64,000 nt of DNA from Pseudoselenomonas ruminis (GTDB lineage Bacteria; Bacillota; Negativicutes; Selenomonadales; Selenomonadaceae): the NCBI RefSeq assembly GCF_008271295.1, contig NZ_VTOY01000005.1, forward strand, positions 81,869 through 145,868, in the 5' to 3' direction. The notes below the pieces were generated by a model. That model made no database searches and was not told where the DNA came from. It saw only the letters and a list, made by a program, of their open reading frames with translations. A program made the translations under genes and the position numbers. Of the stretch, positions 8,001-15,837 are shown piece after piece; the first letter of the stretch is position 1, and each line of letters opens with the position of its first letter.

Positions 8001-8845
8001 ATGCCGATGACAGCAATATCCATCAGCGTCACATCGCGCGGCTTATCGGCGTAAATTTCCTTGCGGTCGGCCAGATACTTCTCATAAGCCTTCGTGATAG
8101 CCGGGGAAAAATACCCGTCTTTGATGTCGACCATATCAATTGCCGTCGTAAACGTCGTATGACGGCAGTGGTCGGACCAATAAGTATCAATTACGCGCAG
8201 CTCGGTAATCGTCGGCGCGCGGTGCTCTTCATCGCGGAAATACTTCTGGCAGAACAGCAAATCCTCCAGGCTCATGGCAAAGCCCTTGCTCTCCCAAAAC
8301 GCTTTGACACCTTCCTCATCGAGCCCGTTGAAATCTTCGAGCACTTCAACATCAGCCGGTTCCTCATACGTCACATTCAGCGACTCCGGCTTCTGCAGGC
8401 TTGCCTCGCGGCTTTCCACAGCGTTGATGCAGTAATCCTTGATTTTATTGAAATCTTCACGGCTCACGTCTCCTACAATGACGATAACCCGTGCCGTAGC
8501 AATCTGCGGGCGCTCTTTCTGCGTAACCAGCTGCACGCACTGCGCTGCCGAATCTGCCGTCTGGTCATACTGTCCCGGCAGATATTCGACCGCAAATACC
8601 CGCGAGTTCGGGAAATGCGGCAATTTTTCCTCATATACTACATCCACCGGCGGCTCAGAAAATACCACCGACTTGACCGCAGCATACTCCTCATCGCTAA
8701 GACCTTCAATATCATAGCGCTTGATAATCCGGACGGCCTTGAGTTCTTCGAGACGGAACGTCTCCTTCAGGTCGCTGCAGAGCTGCTGGGCCGGGATGTC
8801 AAAGAATCCCTGTCGTTTCTCTACGAAAATTCTTCTTACAGTCAT
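5066..8845 (-). CDS. purL: Phosphoribosylformylglycinamidine synthase, single-chain
   Basis: This ATP- and glutamine-dependent enzyme makes FGAM in purine synthesis. At 1259 residues it is the large single-chain type, with synthetase and glutaminase in one polypeptide, not the separate PurL/PurQ/PurS set. The synthetase part has FKNETHNHPTEIEPFGGAAT and GGRTGRDGCGGAT segments. The C-terminal glutaminase has the nucleophile in GICNGFQ (Cys1100) and the GHSER segment (His1230, Glu1232). ATG 8845 is preceded by GGAGG; a 25-residue upstream extension is AT-rich and lacks a ribosome site. It stands alone, with hairpins on both sides. Confidence 0.96.
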   Translation of the reverse strand: MTVRRIFVEKRQGFFDIPAQQLCSDLKETFRLEELKAVRIIKRYDIEGLSDEEYAAVKSVVFSEPPVDVVYEEKLPHFPNSRVFAVEYLPGQYDQTADSAAQCVQLVTQKERPQIATARVIVIVGDVSREDFNKIKDYCINAVESREASLQKPESLNVTYEEPADVEVLEDFNGLDEEGVKAFWESKGFAMSLEDLLFCQKYFRDEEHRAPTITELRVIDTYWSDHCRHTTFTTAIDMVDIKDGYFSPAITKAYEKYLADRKEIYADKPRDVTLMDIAVIGMKALRKQGKLDDLDKSEEINACSIVVTADIDGKDEEWLVMFKNETHNHPTEIEPFGGAATCLGGAIRDPLSGRSYVYQAMRVTGAADPRRPLKDTMAGKLPQKKITLGAAAGYSAYGNQIGLATGQVREVYHEGYMAKRMEIGAVIAAAPKVNVVRERPAAGDFIVLVGGRTGRDGCGGATGSSKEHTEESLTSCGAEVQKGNPPTERKIQRLFRNPEVSRMIKRCNDFGAGGVAVAIGELADGLIIDLDAVKKKYAGLDGTELAISESQERMAVVIDPKDLDAFVKFADAENLEATKVADVTEEPRLIMQWRGKPIVQMNREFLDTNGVRQHVTAVIDMPDEGKRYLREVPEAVKKCGGDVEKAWLENLRDLNVCSQKGLAERFDSTIGGNTVLMPFGGKKQLTPAEGMVAKLPVLGAETNTATAMTFGLNPAFTEWSPFHGALYSVVEAAAKMVALGGRADKIRLTFQEYFESLGKDPEKWGKPFAALIGALWAQHELEIPAIGGKDSMSGTFEDIHVPPTLAAFAVDVMKADCAVSPEFKYAGNKVYLVPAPKDDQDLPLFGKMRHNWAKISEMTASHKVFSAQSIGVGGIAAAITKMSLGNGIGFKFTNFIAKDDLFKPDYGSILLEVADHTDVETLLAGTGCRELGETTAGPSIVCGDTVVMIADAEEAFTAPLEKIFPTQVKGRSKDKATYIPYNKGNVIHAQHSIVRPKVFIPVFPGTNCEYDSARAWRRAGAEAETLIVRNLTPQAVEETVEAIVKGIKEAQMIMLPGGFSGGDEPDGSGKFIAAMFRNPRIKEEVMNLLNKRDGLMLGICNGFQALIKLGLVPYGDIRDLSESSPTLTHNNIGRHASCMVQTKVVSNLSPWFNNVKVGDTHTIAISHGEGRFVADQEIIAKLRVRGQIATQYVDASGNPSLSIPFNPNGSVNAIEGITSPDGRVLGKMGHSERIGENVACNVPGCKDQQLFEAGVAYYK

Positions 8846-8906
8846 GAGTGCTCTTTTCCTCCAATAGAAATAGATAATAATGAAACATAAAGCTTTATAT
8901 AGATAA

Positions 8907-8944
8907 AATAGGCATAGCAAACCGAAAGGCCTGCTATGCCTATT
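8907..8944 (-). terminator. Terminator of the YhcH-family gene
   Basis: A perfect 13-bp stem (8907-8919 with 8932-8944) followed on the minus strand by TTTTATC. It lies between this gene and purL. Confidence 0.85.
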
Positions 8945-8947
8945 GCA

Positions 8948-9421
8948 TCACAAACAATCCACCGAAATTTTCACCACTACTTTGGTCACAGGGCCCGGCT
9001 CACCCTCTACTGCGCCCTGCGGACGATGCACATCTTCCGGATAAAGCACAGCAAAACGCCCCGGAGTCAGCACGATATTGCTGTCCGGTATCAATTCTTC
9101 ATAAAAGGTTATGTCCTTTTCTGCATTATAGGGCTCCGACACCTTGAGGTCCGGGCTGAACGGACACCACCCCATATATTCCTCGCCTTCGACGACGAAC
9201 TGGATATCCACATATTTCTTATGGGTCTCCGGGCGGCATTCCTCAAGGACACGGGTCGTGTACCGCTGCAGATTCGCCACGCATTTATCGCCATCAATCG
9301 GATAGCGTCCATCTTCGAGCTTCGTGAAGTCATGGCTCCGCAGATACTCCAGCGCTTTCTGTATGATTTCCGGGTAATCCGCGTGACCGTTATCCAACGA
9401 ATCGATGCTGCCGATAAACAT
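8948..9421 (-). CDS. YhcH/YjgK/YiaL family protein
   Basis: A 157-residue cupin-like protein of the YhcH/YjgK/YiaL (DUF386) family, which is tied to sugar and sialic acid catabolism in other bacteria. Family segments seen are HKKYVDIQFVVEGEE, ITFYEELIPDS and FAVLYPEDVHRPQ, the last holding the conserved metal-ligand His. ATG 9421 has GAAGG 7 nt upstream; an in-frame TTG at 9484 extends the frame without a ribosome site. No sugar genes are adjacent, so the substrate cannot be inferred from context. Confidence 0.88.
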   Translation of the reverse strand: MFIGSIDSLDNGHADYPEIIQKALEYLRSHDFTKLEDGRYPIDGDKCVANLQRYTTRVLEECRPETHKKYVDIQFVVEGEEYMGWCPFSPDLKVSEPYNAEKDITFYEELIPDSNIVLTPGRFAVLYPEDVHRPQGAVEGEPGPVTKVVVKISVDCL

Positions 9422-9628
9422 GCAATAACCTTCTTCCTTAATTCCGTCTCTTGCTCCTGTAAATACTGCTGTTTCAGTACTCAATTATCATTTTACCTAA
9501 AACAACTGCGTATTGCAAGAACACACCGCCATCTTTATCAAAAAGACAACAATTTTTCAACAAAAGGACATATGAGCCTTTTGTTTCCATCATCTGTCTA
9601 TCACAAACACACAACCGCTATTTTTGAC

Positions 9629-9658
9629 TTGTCAAAAACTGTTTCACTGTGATATGAT
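9629..9658 (+). promoter_or_regulatory. Promoter of the T-box leader
   Basis: TTGTCA 9629-9634, 18-nt spacer, TATGAT 9653-9658, placing the transcript start near 9665. Confidence 0.6.
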
Positions 9659-9664
9659 TGTTTT

Positions 9665-9893
9665 ATATTGATAGAGGCAATGACTGAAGAAGTATCTGTA
9701 TTCTAACCTACCAGAGAGACGATGGCCGGTGCAAATCGTCAGGCAGAACCAGAGAAAGCTGCTCACGAGCCTGCCGGGCCCAATAAGCCCTGCCGTTTGC
9801 CGCGTTAAGGCCTCGAGTGGATTCCTTTGCGAATCCGATTAAGGTGGTACCACGGGAATAAGCCCTCGTCCTTTTACAGGATGAGGGCTTTTA
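9665..9893 (+). promoter_or_regulatory. T-box leader, probable alanine specifier
   Basis: The conserved T-box AAGGTGGTACCACGGG begins at 9841. Stem III is GGATTC/GAATCC at 9822-9839. The terminator stem (about 9861-9889) and T-run close the leader. Stem I shows AGTA (9691-9694), AGAGAG (9713-9718) and an apical stem 9718-9723/9735-9740 whose loop holds CCGGTGCAA. Aligning the 3' side of the specifier loop (AGAAA-GCT-G) with glycine T-boxes (CGAAA-GGC-A) places the specifier at GCT, 9758-9760, an Ala codon. The TGGT of the T-box would pair with a tRNA discriminator A, as in tRNA-Ala. Uncharged tRNA-Ala would then favour read-through into the alaR-alaT pair. Confidence 0.9.
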
Positions 9894-9924
9894 TTGTTGC
9901 GAATCAATCAAAGGAGGAATATTC

Positions 9925-10404
9925 ATGCGCGAACTCTTGGAGCTTCTCGAACACGACGCCCGCCGCCCGGTAGGCGAACTCGCCTCCATGCTCAATCGCA
10001 GTGAGTATGAAGTCGAAAAAAATATCAAGGATCTGGAAAAGAACAAAATCATCCTGTCCTACAATACACTGATTAACTGGGAAAAATTCGGTGATGACAC
10101 CGTCACCGCCATGATTGAAATCAACCTGACGCCGCAGCGCGAAGTTGGTTTTGATGCCATCGCCGAGCGCATTTACCGCTTCGACGAAGTCCGCACGGTC
10201 TACCTCATGAGCGGCAGCTTTGACCTCATGGTCATCATCGAAGGCAAATCCCTGAAGGAAGTAGCCAACTTTGTCGCCAAACGCCTCTCCACCATCGAAG
10301 GCGTCACGCAGACCCGCAGCCACTTCATGTTAAAGCCATACAAAAAAGACGGCACGATTATCGACGATGAAGAACGTGACCGCAGACTGGTGGTGAGCCC
10401 ATGA
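9925..10404 (+). CDS. Lrp/AsnC family regulator, AlaR-like
   Basis: 159 residues: an N-terminal winged helix-turn-helix (about 1-55, MRELLELLEHDAR onward) and a C-terminal AsnC ligand-binding/oligomerisation domain (about 65-145). AAAGGAGG precedes the ATG with good spacing. It overlaps the downstream aminotransferase by 4 bases, indicating translational coupling, and lies behind the T-box leader. The pairing matches the Bacillus subtilis alaR-alaT operon, in which the Lrp-type protein controls alanine transaminase (established). Orthology here is inferred from gene order and family. Confidence 0.9.
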   Translation: MRELLELLEHDARRPVGELASMLNRSEYEVEKNIKDLEKNKIILSYNTLINWEKFGDDTVTAMIEINLTPQREVGFDAIAERIYRFDEVRTVYLMSGSFDLMVIIEGKSLKEVANFVAKRLSTIEGVTQTRSHFMLKPYKKDGTIIDDEERDRRLVVSP

Positions 10405-11588
10405 TGGAAACGAAAAAAGACTGGGCCAGCCGCCTCTCCCCGGGCGTAAATGCCATTGCGCCCTCGGGCATCCGCAAATTCTTTGACATTGCCGCTCAGA
10501 TGGACGATGTCATCTCGCTCGGTGTCGGCGAACCGGATTTCGTCACGCCATGGCCGATTCGCGAAAGCTGCGTTTACGGACTGGAACAGGGCTACACTTC
10601 CTACACCGCCAACCGCGGCCTGCCAGAACTCCGTCAGGAAATCTGCAATCACTACCAGAAAAACTATGACGTAACCTACGACGCCGCTACCGACGTACTG
10701 GTGACCGTCGGCGTCAGCGAAGCGCTCGATATCGCCATGCGTGCCATTCTGGCCCCCGGCGACGAAGTGCTGATTCCCGAACCATGCTACGTCTCCTATC
10801 AGGCCTGCACCACGCTGGCCGGCGGCGTGCCGGTAGCCGTACCGGCCAAAATCGAAAACGAATTCCGCATCACCCCCGCCGAGCTGGAAGAACACGTCAC
10901 CGAGCGCACCAAGGTCCTGTTGATTGGCTATCCGAACAATCCGACCGGCGCTATCATGACGCGCAAAGACCTCTTGGCTATTGCCGACTTTGCCGAAAAA
11001 CACGACCTCATCGTCATTTCCGATGAAATCTACGGCGACCTCACCTACGGCGACGAGGAACATGTCTGCTTCTCCTCCCTGCCCGGTATGCAGGAGCGAA
11101 CCATTCTCTTAAACGGCTTTTCCAAGGCCTATGCCATGACGGGCTGGCGCATCGGTTATGCACTGGCAAATCCCACGCTGACCGCCGCCATGACGAAGAT
11201 TCATCAGTACACGATGCTCTGTGCACCAATCACGGCCCAGATTGCCGCCGTCGAAGCCCTTCGCCACGGCGAGAAGTACATGAAAAAGATGGTCGCCGAA
11301 TACGACCGGCGCCGCCGCCTGATTTACGACGGACTGACGAAGATGGGACTGGAATGCTTTGAGCCAAAAGGCGCCTTCTACATTTTCCCTAACATCAGCT
11401 CCACGGGCTACACCTCCAACGAGTTTGCCGAAGAACTGTTAAAAGCCGAGCATGTTGCCCTCGTTCCTGGCAGTGCCTTTGGTGCCTGCGGCGAAGGTCA
11501 TGTACGCTGCTCGTATGCCACTTCCATCGACAAGATTTCCGAAGCACTCAACCGCATCGAAAACTTCTTGAAGAATCACAAAAAATAA
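10401..11588 (+). CDS. alaT: Class I aminotransferase, probable alanine transaminase
   Basis: A 395-residue PLP-dependent fold-type I aminotransferase. It has the substrate-binding GEPDF segment near residue 43, NNPTG at 179-183, the SDEIYGDLTY segment, and the PLP lysine K242 in GFSKAYAMTGWRIGYA. A C-terminal Arg in VRCSYATS should bind the substrate carboxylate. It is translationally coupled to the Lrp-type gene upstream and shares its T-box leader. The alanine specifier plus the AlaR-AlaT-like pairing suggests pyruvate-to-alanine transamination. Broader aspartate or aromatic specificity cannot be excluded from sequence. Confidence 0.88.
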   Translation: MMETKKDWASRLSPGVNAIAPSGIRKFFDIAAQMDDVISLGVGEPDFVTPWPIRESCVYGLEQGYTSYTANRGLPELRQEICNHYQKNYDVTYDAATDVLVTVGVSEALDIAMRAILAPGDEVLIPEPCYVSYQACTTLAGGVPVAVPAKIENEFRITPAELEEHVTERTKVLLIGYPNNPTGAIMTRKDLLAIADFAEKHDLIVISDEIYGDLTYGDEEHVCFSSLPGMQERTILLNGFSKAYAMTGWRIGYALANPTLTAAMTKIHQYTMLCAPITAQIAAVEALRHGEKYMKKMVAEYDRRRRLIYDGLTKMGLECFEPKGAFYIFPNISSTGYTSNEFAEELLKAEHVALVPGSAFGACGEGHVRCSYATSIDKISEALNRIENFLKNHKK

Positions 11589-11595
11589 CAACAGC

Positions 11596-11639
11596 AAAAG
11601 AGGTATTGCCTTCCCTTAGGGCCTGGCAATACCTCTTTT
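11596..11639. terminator. Bidirectional terminator between alaT and comFB
   Basis: Perfect 15-bp stem (11596-11610 with 11625-11639), with A-run and T-run flanks for both convergent genes. Confidence 0.92.
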
Positions 11640-11651
11640 TGCTTACAACAA

Positions 11652-11927
11652 TCAGTCTGCTTTTTCGTGACGCGGATTCTTATGTACAATCTCGATAGCT
11701 TTGGCAATGGCCTGTATGACTTCCACCTCATACTGAACGCTCATTTCATTGAGACGCGTATAAACATCGCCTTTATGAGAGGAAATATAACGCGGCTGCA
11801 AATGATTCAACGCCAAGGTTGCAATATCCCGCTTGCACTGGTCGCAGGTGCAGCAAAACGGATACTGGGCCATAACATCATCCAATTTTTCCAGCACCAA
11901 ATCTTCCATGTAATTCTTAAGTTCCAT
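11652..11927 (-). CDS. ComFB-family protein
   Basis: A 91-residue protein of the late competence ComFB family. The Cys-rich signature CCTCDQCKRDIATLALNHL (Cys25, 26, 28, 31) and the following QPRYISSHKG are diagnostic. In Bacillus the comF operon serves DNA uptake, but stand-alone ComFB proteins are widespread in flagellated and other bacteria, and a role as a c-di-nucleotide-binding or regulatory protein has been proposed. No competence gene is next to it here. GGAGGGGA precedes the ATG. Confidence 0.85.
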   Translation of the reverse strand: MELKNYMEDLVLEKLDDVMAQYPFCCTCDQCKRDIATLALNHLQPRYISSHKGDVYTRLNEMSVQYEVEVIQAIAKAIEIVHKNPRHEKAD

Positions 11928-12010
11928 CTCAGTCCCCTCCTAGAACAATCTGTCATTATTATATCATGTTTTCTCTCACTTCCCTAACAATTTAGCAAAA
12001 CTTTCTTGGT

Positions 12011-12039
12011 TTGACATTAAATTCCAACAATGATATAAT
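12011..12039 (+). promoter_or_regulatory. tRNA-Arg promoter
   Basis: Near-consensus TTGACA (12011-12016), 17-nt spacer, TATAAT (12034-12039), ending 17 nt before the tRNA. Confidence 0.85.
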
Positions 12040-12056
12040 TATTTCTGTTGTGAAAC

Positions 12057-12131
12057 GCGCTCGTAGTCCAGTGGATAGGACGTTGGCCTCCGGAGCCGAA
12101 GGCGGCAGTTCGACTCTGCCCGAGCGCACCA
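12057..12131 (+). tRNA. tRNA-Arg (anticodon CCG)
   Basis: A complete 75-nt cloverleaf. The acceptor stem is GCGCTCG/CGAGCGC with discriminator A and an encoded CCA end. The D stem is GTCC/GGAC. The anticodon stem is TTGGC/GCCGA around loop CTCCGGA, giving anticodon CCG for CGG codons. The T arm is GGCAG-TTCGACT-CTGCC. It is transcribed alone from its own promoter, with a terminator 15 nt downstream. Confidence 0.97.
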
Positions 12132-12145
12132 CTTACGATTTTATG

Positions 12146-12180
12146 ACTTCCTTGATTCCAGGTCAGGGAAGTTTTTTTTA
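12146..12180 (+). terminator. tRNA-Arg terminator
   Basis: Stem ACTTCCTTGA / TCAGGGAAGT (two G-T pairs) followed by a run of eight T. Confidence 0.88.
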
Positions 12181-12190
12181 TACCACAAAC

Positions 12191-12225
12191 AAAAACGAGC
12201 AGGAGAATTCTTCCTGCTCGTTTTT
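12191..12225. terminator. Terminator of the coiled-coil gene, bidirectional
   Basis: Perfect 14-bp stem AAAAACGAGCAGGA / TCCTGCTCGTTTTT with a 7-nt loop, immediately after the minus-strand gene. Confidence 0.9.
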
Positions 12226-12228
12226 CTA

Positions 12229-12432
12229 TTAGTCTTTGATAAGCTCGAGAATATCTTTTGCCGAAAGGTTGTTGGCCTGCATGTATTCAAGCAGTTCCGC
12301 ATACTGGACTTTAGCCTGTTTCTCCTTGACCGATTCCAGCTCTGCTTTCAGCGCTTTGATTTCGCTCTGCTTTTTCTCAATCTTCTCGGAAACCTTTTTA
12401 ATCTTCTCGTCGTAGTTTGCGACTCTTGCCAT
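12229..12432 (-). CDS. Small coiled-coil protein of unknown function
   Basis: I do not recognise this 67-residue protein. It is mostly one charged helix: residues 6-40 are Lys/Glu-rich with heptad-like spacing, a probable coiled coil. The C-terminus YAELLEYMQANNLSAKDILELIKD resembles the helical end of H-NS-like or small regulatory proteins, but that is only a resemblance. ATG 12432 is chosen because GGAGG lies 9 nt upstream; an ATG 18 nt earlier overlaps that site. It is monocistronic with its own terminator. Confidence 0.7.
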   Translation of the reverse strand: MARVANYDEKIKKVSEKIEKKQSEIKALKAELESVKEKQAKVQYAELLEYMQANNLSAKDILELIKD

Positions 12433-12548
12433 TTTCTTCATCCTCCACATCTGAGTTAAATTTTATAATGAGTCATCCTTGCCATTATATAAAAGAATGT
12501 AGCCACTTGTCCACACCTTCCTGACTCTTTTGCCCCAGAATCGACAAA

Positions 12549-12596
12549 AGGAGCTGCGAAAAAGCCTGCAGAAAAGCATACTTTTTCACAACTCCT
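12549..12596 (-). terminator. tpsA terminator
   Basis: Imperfect 16-bp stem (12549-12564 with 12581-12596) followed on the minus strand by CCTTTTG, 38 nt after the tpsA stop. Confidence 0.65.
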
Positions 12597-12633
12597 GTTT
12601 ATTTTACTATCCGCGATTCAAAACAGCTGCCAA

Positions 12634-14136
12634 TCAGGCCGTAAACGATACGTTATCCGCAACTTCCAGACCTGCACCCGCTGCTGGCGCATTGGACAGG
12701 TTCTCCATCGCATTTGCCTGAACTCTGACATTGTTGTCTTCCGCTTCGACGGATTCTGCCGGAGCAGCTTCCTGGTCAACATCGGCTACCACCATATCAT
12801 TTTCCTCTTCAATGGTTGCCACCATCTGCTCTTTCGTCTCCTGAGCTACCGACAAGGTATCCAAGACCTTATTTACCGTCTCATTATTGCTCAGCGGCTT
12901 CTTGGCCGGCTCATCTCCCGGAGTAACTGGCGTATCGGATGGATCACTGCTCGGCGTATCTGCCGGCGTATCACTTGGCGTATCGGATGGTTCGCTGCTC
13001 GGTGTATCTGCCGGAGTATCACTTGGCAAATCCGTGCCTGTCACCGTGAAGTCATCCACATTAACGCCTTCGGCTGCCTCAATCTTCGAAGAAGATTTTT
13101 TCGTCGTTGCATCAAAAACCGTGCCGCTGGCTGCCGTAATCTTCGGGCTGTTGAGGTTAATGCTTCCGGAACCGGCGGCAAATTTACCACCGTTTATTGC
13201 GATGCTTTCCGTACCATTTACCGTTATCGTATTGGCATCATTATACAGGTTAAAATTCATTCCCACCGTATATTCCGTTGTTTTTGTCGGCACATTAAAG
13301 GTCACATTCTTGCCCGTAAACGTTGCCTCGATGGGGCCTTTCGCCCCATGCCCGGCGACATCACCCTTCTGGTCAATCCAGGCCGTATCAAAATAACCGC
13401 TAAACGTAATATTATTTTCGGCATTGAAGGTTACCGTCGAGCGGTCCCAGTTTTTCTCAGACGACACATTTACCTTATTGGTATCATCCCACCACGAGGT
13501 ATTGCTGTCCTCGGTATTGATTTTAAACGAAACGCCATCAGCTACTTCCAGATTGACGCTGTTCGTCGTAAAGTTGCCGTATACATCGATAGAATTCGGC
13601 GTGGCAATCTTGATATCGCCCTTGGCTTTTGCAGAATCAGCAAACGACAGACTCTTCCATTCTGCATCACTTGCCTCAACCGTCGAAAGCGTCAGATTCG
13701 TAGCCGTAACATTTGCCGTATCGGTCACGTTAATGCCACTGGTATTTACGACATAGACCTGATTCAAGCCCGTCGTTTCAAGCGTTCCGGCAATGGTCGA
13801 CATTTTCCCGCTGTTGACAATATTGATGAATGGCACGCCCTGTCCATTGAGGACCAGCTTCTCACCACTAGCTATGTCAAAAGAATCCCATTTGATAACC
13901 AGCGCTTTATCATTGGGGTCATAGACCTTCTGCGCCTGAAATTCATCACCAGAAACGGCATCAAATTTTCCACTGCTGTTGTCGAGCCAGCGATTCGAGC
14001 CATTGACCCAGACACCGCCATTTAAGACCTCACCGCCCTGCGGCATTGCCTGCACCAGCGGAGCACTCAGGGAAAACATCAGGCCACTGGCCACAGCAAA
14101 ACGAAGAATCTTTTTCGAGAAGGTTGTTTTTTTCAT
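12634..14136 (-). CDS. TpsA-like secreted exoprotein (two-partner secretion)
   Basis: 500 residues. A signal peptide (1-30, cut after VQA) is followed by a TPS/filamentous-haemagglutinin N-terminal domain: MPQGGEVLNGG, VIKWDSFDIASGE, FINIVNSGKMSTIAGTL and VYVVNTSGINVTD. A parallel beta-helix-like stretch runs to about residue 365, rich in Asn, Thr and Val. Residues about 370-403 are a Ser/Thr/Pro/Asp linker of DTPAD, DTPSS and PSDTP repeats. The last 97 residues are acidic. At 500 residues it is small for TpsA proteins, which often exceed 1000. It starts 18 nt after the tpsB stop, so the partner pair is an operon. Function after secretion, such as adhesion, is unknown. Confidence 0.85.
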   Translation of the reverse strand: MKKTTFSKKILRFAVASGLMFSLSAPLVQAMPQGGEVLNGGVWVNGSNRWLDNSSGKFDAVSGDEFQAQKVYDPNDKALVIKWDSFDIASGEKLVLNGQGVPFINIVNSGKMSTIAGTLETTGLNQVYVVNTSGINVTDTANVTATNLTLSTVEASDAEWKSLSFADSAKAKGDIKIATPNSIDVYGNFTTNSVNLEVADGVSFKINTEDSNTSWWDDTNKVNVSSEKNWDRSTVTFNAENNITFSGYFDTAWIDQKGDVAGHGAKGPIEATFTGKNVTFNVPTKTTEYTVGMNFNLYNDANTITVNGTESIAINGGKFAAGSGSINLNSPKITAASGTVFDATTKKSSSKIEAAEGVNVDDFTVTGTDLPSDTPADTPSSEPSDTPSDTPADTPSSDPSDTPVTPGDEPAKKPLSNNETVNKVLDTLSVAQETKEQMVATIEEENDMVVADVDQEAAPAESVEAEDNNVRVQANAMENLSNAPAAGAGLEVADNVSFTA

Positions 14137-14154
14137 CTTACTTCCGCTCCTTAC

Positions 14155-15591
14155 TTAGAAACTCAATCCAGCCCATAAATTCCAACGGCGATGACCAGCC
14201 GGGTCATTTTTGACGTTATCCGGTTCATGTACGACCCAGGCATAGTCCGTAGCCAGGGAGAAGTTTGCCGTATTATAGCGAAGGCCAAGGCCTGTCGATG
14301 CCAGATTCGTCGTCATATTGCCATGATGGTTTTTGATGCGGGCACCATCGACGAAAGCGACACCGCGCAGACCGCTCTTCTCCGGCGTATAGAATTCCAC
14401 GCTTCCCGATACGCCATTATCGGCCGTGCGGATATTTTCATCAAAGCCGCGAACGCTGTCCATGCCGCCTACACCGAACTTCTCACAGCTGATGAGGTTC
14501 TTATTGGCCAGCTGGCCGGCTGCGCGAGTGCTGAGCAGCCAGGAATTCTTTTCCTTGCTCAAACGTTTCAAATAGTTGGCATTGGCATGGAAAATCAGGT
14601 ACTTCGTATCGGCATCAGCCGTCATAGCTTTGAAATCCTTTTTATCCCCGGCAAGATTCCCCTGAAGTCCGAAGCGATACCCAAAGTTATGGGATACGCC
14701 GCGGTCACGATGATTGAACGACAGCGTTGCATCTTCGTGGTGCAGGTCGTAATTGATTTTCGCAGCGCCGCCTCCCGGAATCGTCAGTTCCAGGCCGTTA
14801 TCCGTCTGATGATAGTTCAGGCCGAAATCCAGGAAATCGCGTTCACGCTGGCTGTGGTTGAAATAATGCTGATACGACACACCAGCGCGGGTGCTCTTAC
14901 CAGTAGCCGACAAATCAAACAGCGGCGTAGCGGAAAGATTCGTCAGTTTGGAATCCGAATGGCTGGCCGAGAACGTCAGCGTATCACCGGAATTTGCCAG
15001 ATTCCAACGATAGGAAACAGCGCCCTGTCTTACTGCGCTATCCTTATCCATGGACAGCGTGCTTACCAGTGCTGCACCCAACGTATCCCCGCGGCCCGTG
15101 AGGTTGCGGTTGACATAGGTAGTCGTTCCACGCCACTCGCCGCTGTACTTATTGCCGTTATTGGCGAACTGTACCCCGCAGGTAACCTTCTTGCCCTTTA
15201 CTGCACTTACCACTGCCCGATAGCCGTTCCCCTCTGGCTGGAAGTTGACATGCAGTTTGATGGCGCCTTCATCGTTATACAGGGCAATCGTACGGCTGAG
15301 CTCCTGGACTTTTACCTTATCGCTTTTGAGCTGCGGTACGAGCAGGAGGATTTTCTTTTTATCATAGGCCGAACCATCTGCGACATCGACGCCGGTGAGC
15401 GTTACTGTGCTATGAGCCAGTCGCTGTGCCTTCTCCGAAAGCGTTTCACCAACCGGTGCTTCCATCTGCTGTTCTACTGCTTTTTCAGCCGTGTCTTTAA
15501 CAGCAGCCTCCGTCGACGGCATATAGCCAGCCGAAAGACCAAGTAAAACCGTCAGCGCGAGAGCTGTATTTCTTTCCCTCTTCAGTTTCAT
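14155..15591 (-). CDS. TpsB-like outer-membrane transporter (ShlB/FhaC family)
   Basis: 478 residues: a signal peptide (about 1-29, ending STEA), a periplasmic POTRA-like region (about 65-200) and a C-terminal beta-barrel. The family segment GVGGMDSVRGFDENIRTADNG corresponds to the conserved VRGF/Y motif of Omp85/TpsB barrels. The final residues RWNLWAGLSF end in Phe, as expected for Bam-inserted barrels. It should export the TpsA-like protein encoded next to it. ATG 15591 has GGGGGAG upstream; the 25-codon frame extension is AT-rich. Its presence implies an outer membrane. Confidence 0.9.
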   Translation of the reverse strand: MKLKRERNTALALTVLLGLSAGYMPSTEAAVKDTAEKAVEQQMEAPVGETLSEKAQRLAHSTVTLTGVDVADGSAYDKKKILLLVPQLKSDKVKVQELSRTIALYNDEGAIKLHVNFQPEGNGYRAVVSAVKGKKVTCGVQFANNGNKYSGEWRGTTTYVNRNLTGRGDTLGAALVSTLSMDKDSAVRQGAVSYRWNLANSGDTLTFSASHSDSKLTNLSATPLFDLSATGKSTRAGVSYQHYFNHSQRERDFLDFGLNYHQTDNGLELTIPGGGAAKINYDLHHEDATLSFNHRDRGVSHNFGYRFGLQGNLAGDKKDFKAMTADADTKYLIFHANANYLKRLSKEKNSWLLSTRAAGQLANKNLISCEKFGVGGMDSVRGFDENIRTADNGVSGSVEFYTPEKSGLRGVAFVDGARIKNHHGNMTTNLASTGLGLRYNTANFSLATDYAWVVHEPDNVKNDPAGHRRWNLWAGLSF

Positions 15592-15805
15592 CGTTCTTCT
15601 CCCCCTAGTTTTCGCCTTTTGTATTATAATGTATTCTTTAATTCGCTTTAAGCTTATCACTAACAAATAATATTAAACAATCAGCACTCGATGAACTGAA
15701 ACACTATTACACAAAAAATATCGTTTTCCCCAACAAAAAACCCCGCCTGTGAAACGCTGTTTCAATCGAACCAATCCATTTTCGAAACAAACAATCAAAA
15801 ATAAA

Positions 15806-15837
15806 AACGAAGCGGCCTTCAAAGACCGCTTCGCCCT
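15806..15837 (-). terminator. Terminator of the 15838-16593 gene
   Basis: CGAAGCGG / CCGCTTCG stem with extension; on the minus strand it is followed by TTTTTATTTTTG. Confidence 0.8.

Noticed and set aside
6098..8890. 930-codon plus-strand frame opposite purL
   Set aside because: A GC-driven shadow of purL: Arg/Leu-rich, no known motif, and purL covers the same bases with full domain support.
14191..15546. 451-codon plus-strand frame opposite tpsB
   Set aside because: TpsB has a signal peptide, POTRA region and barrel end on the other strand. This frame has no motif.
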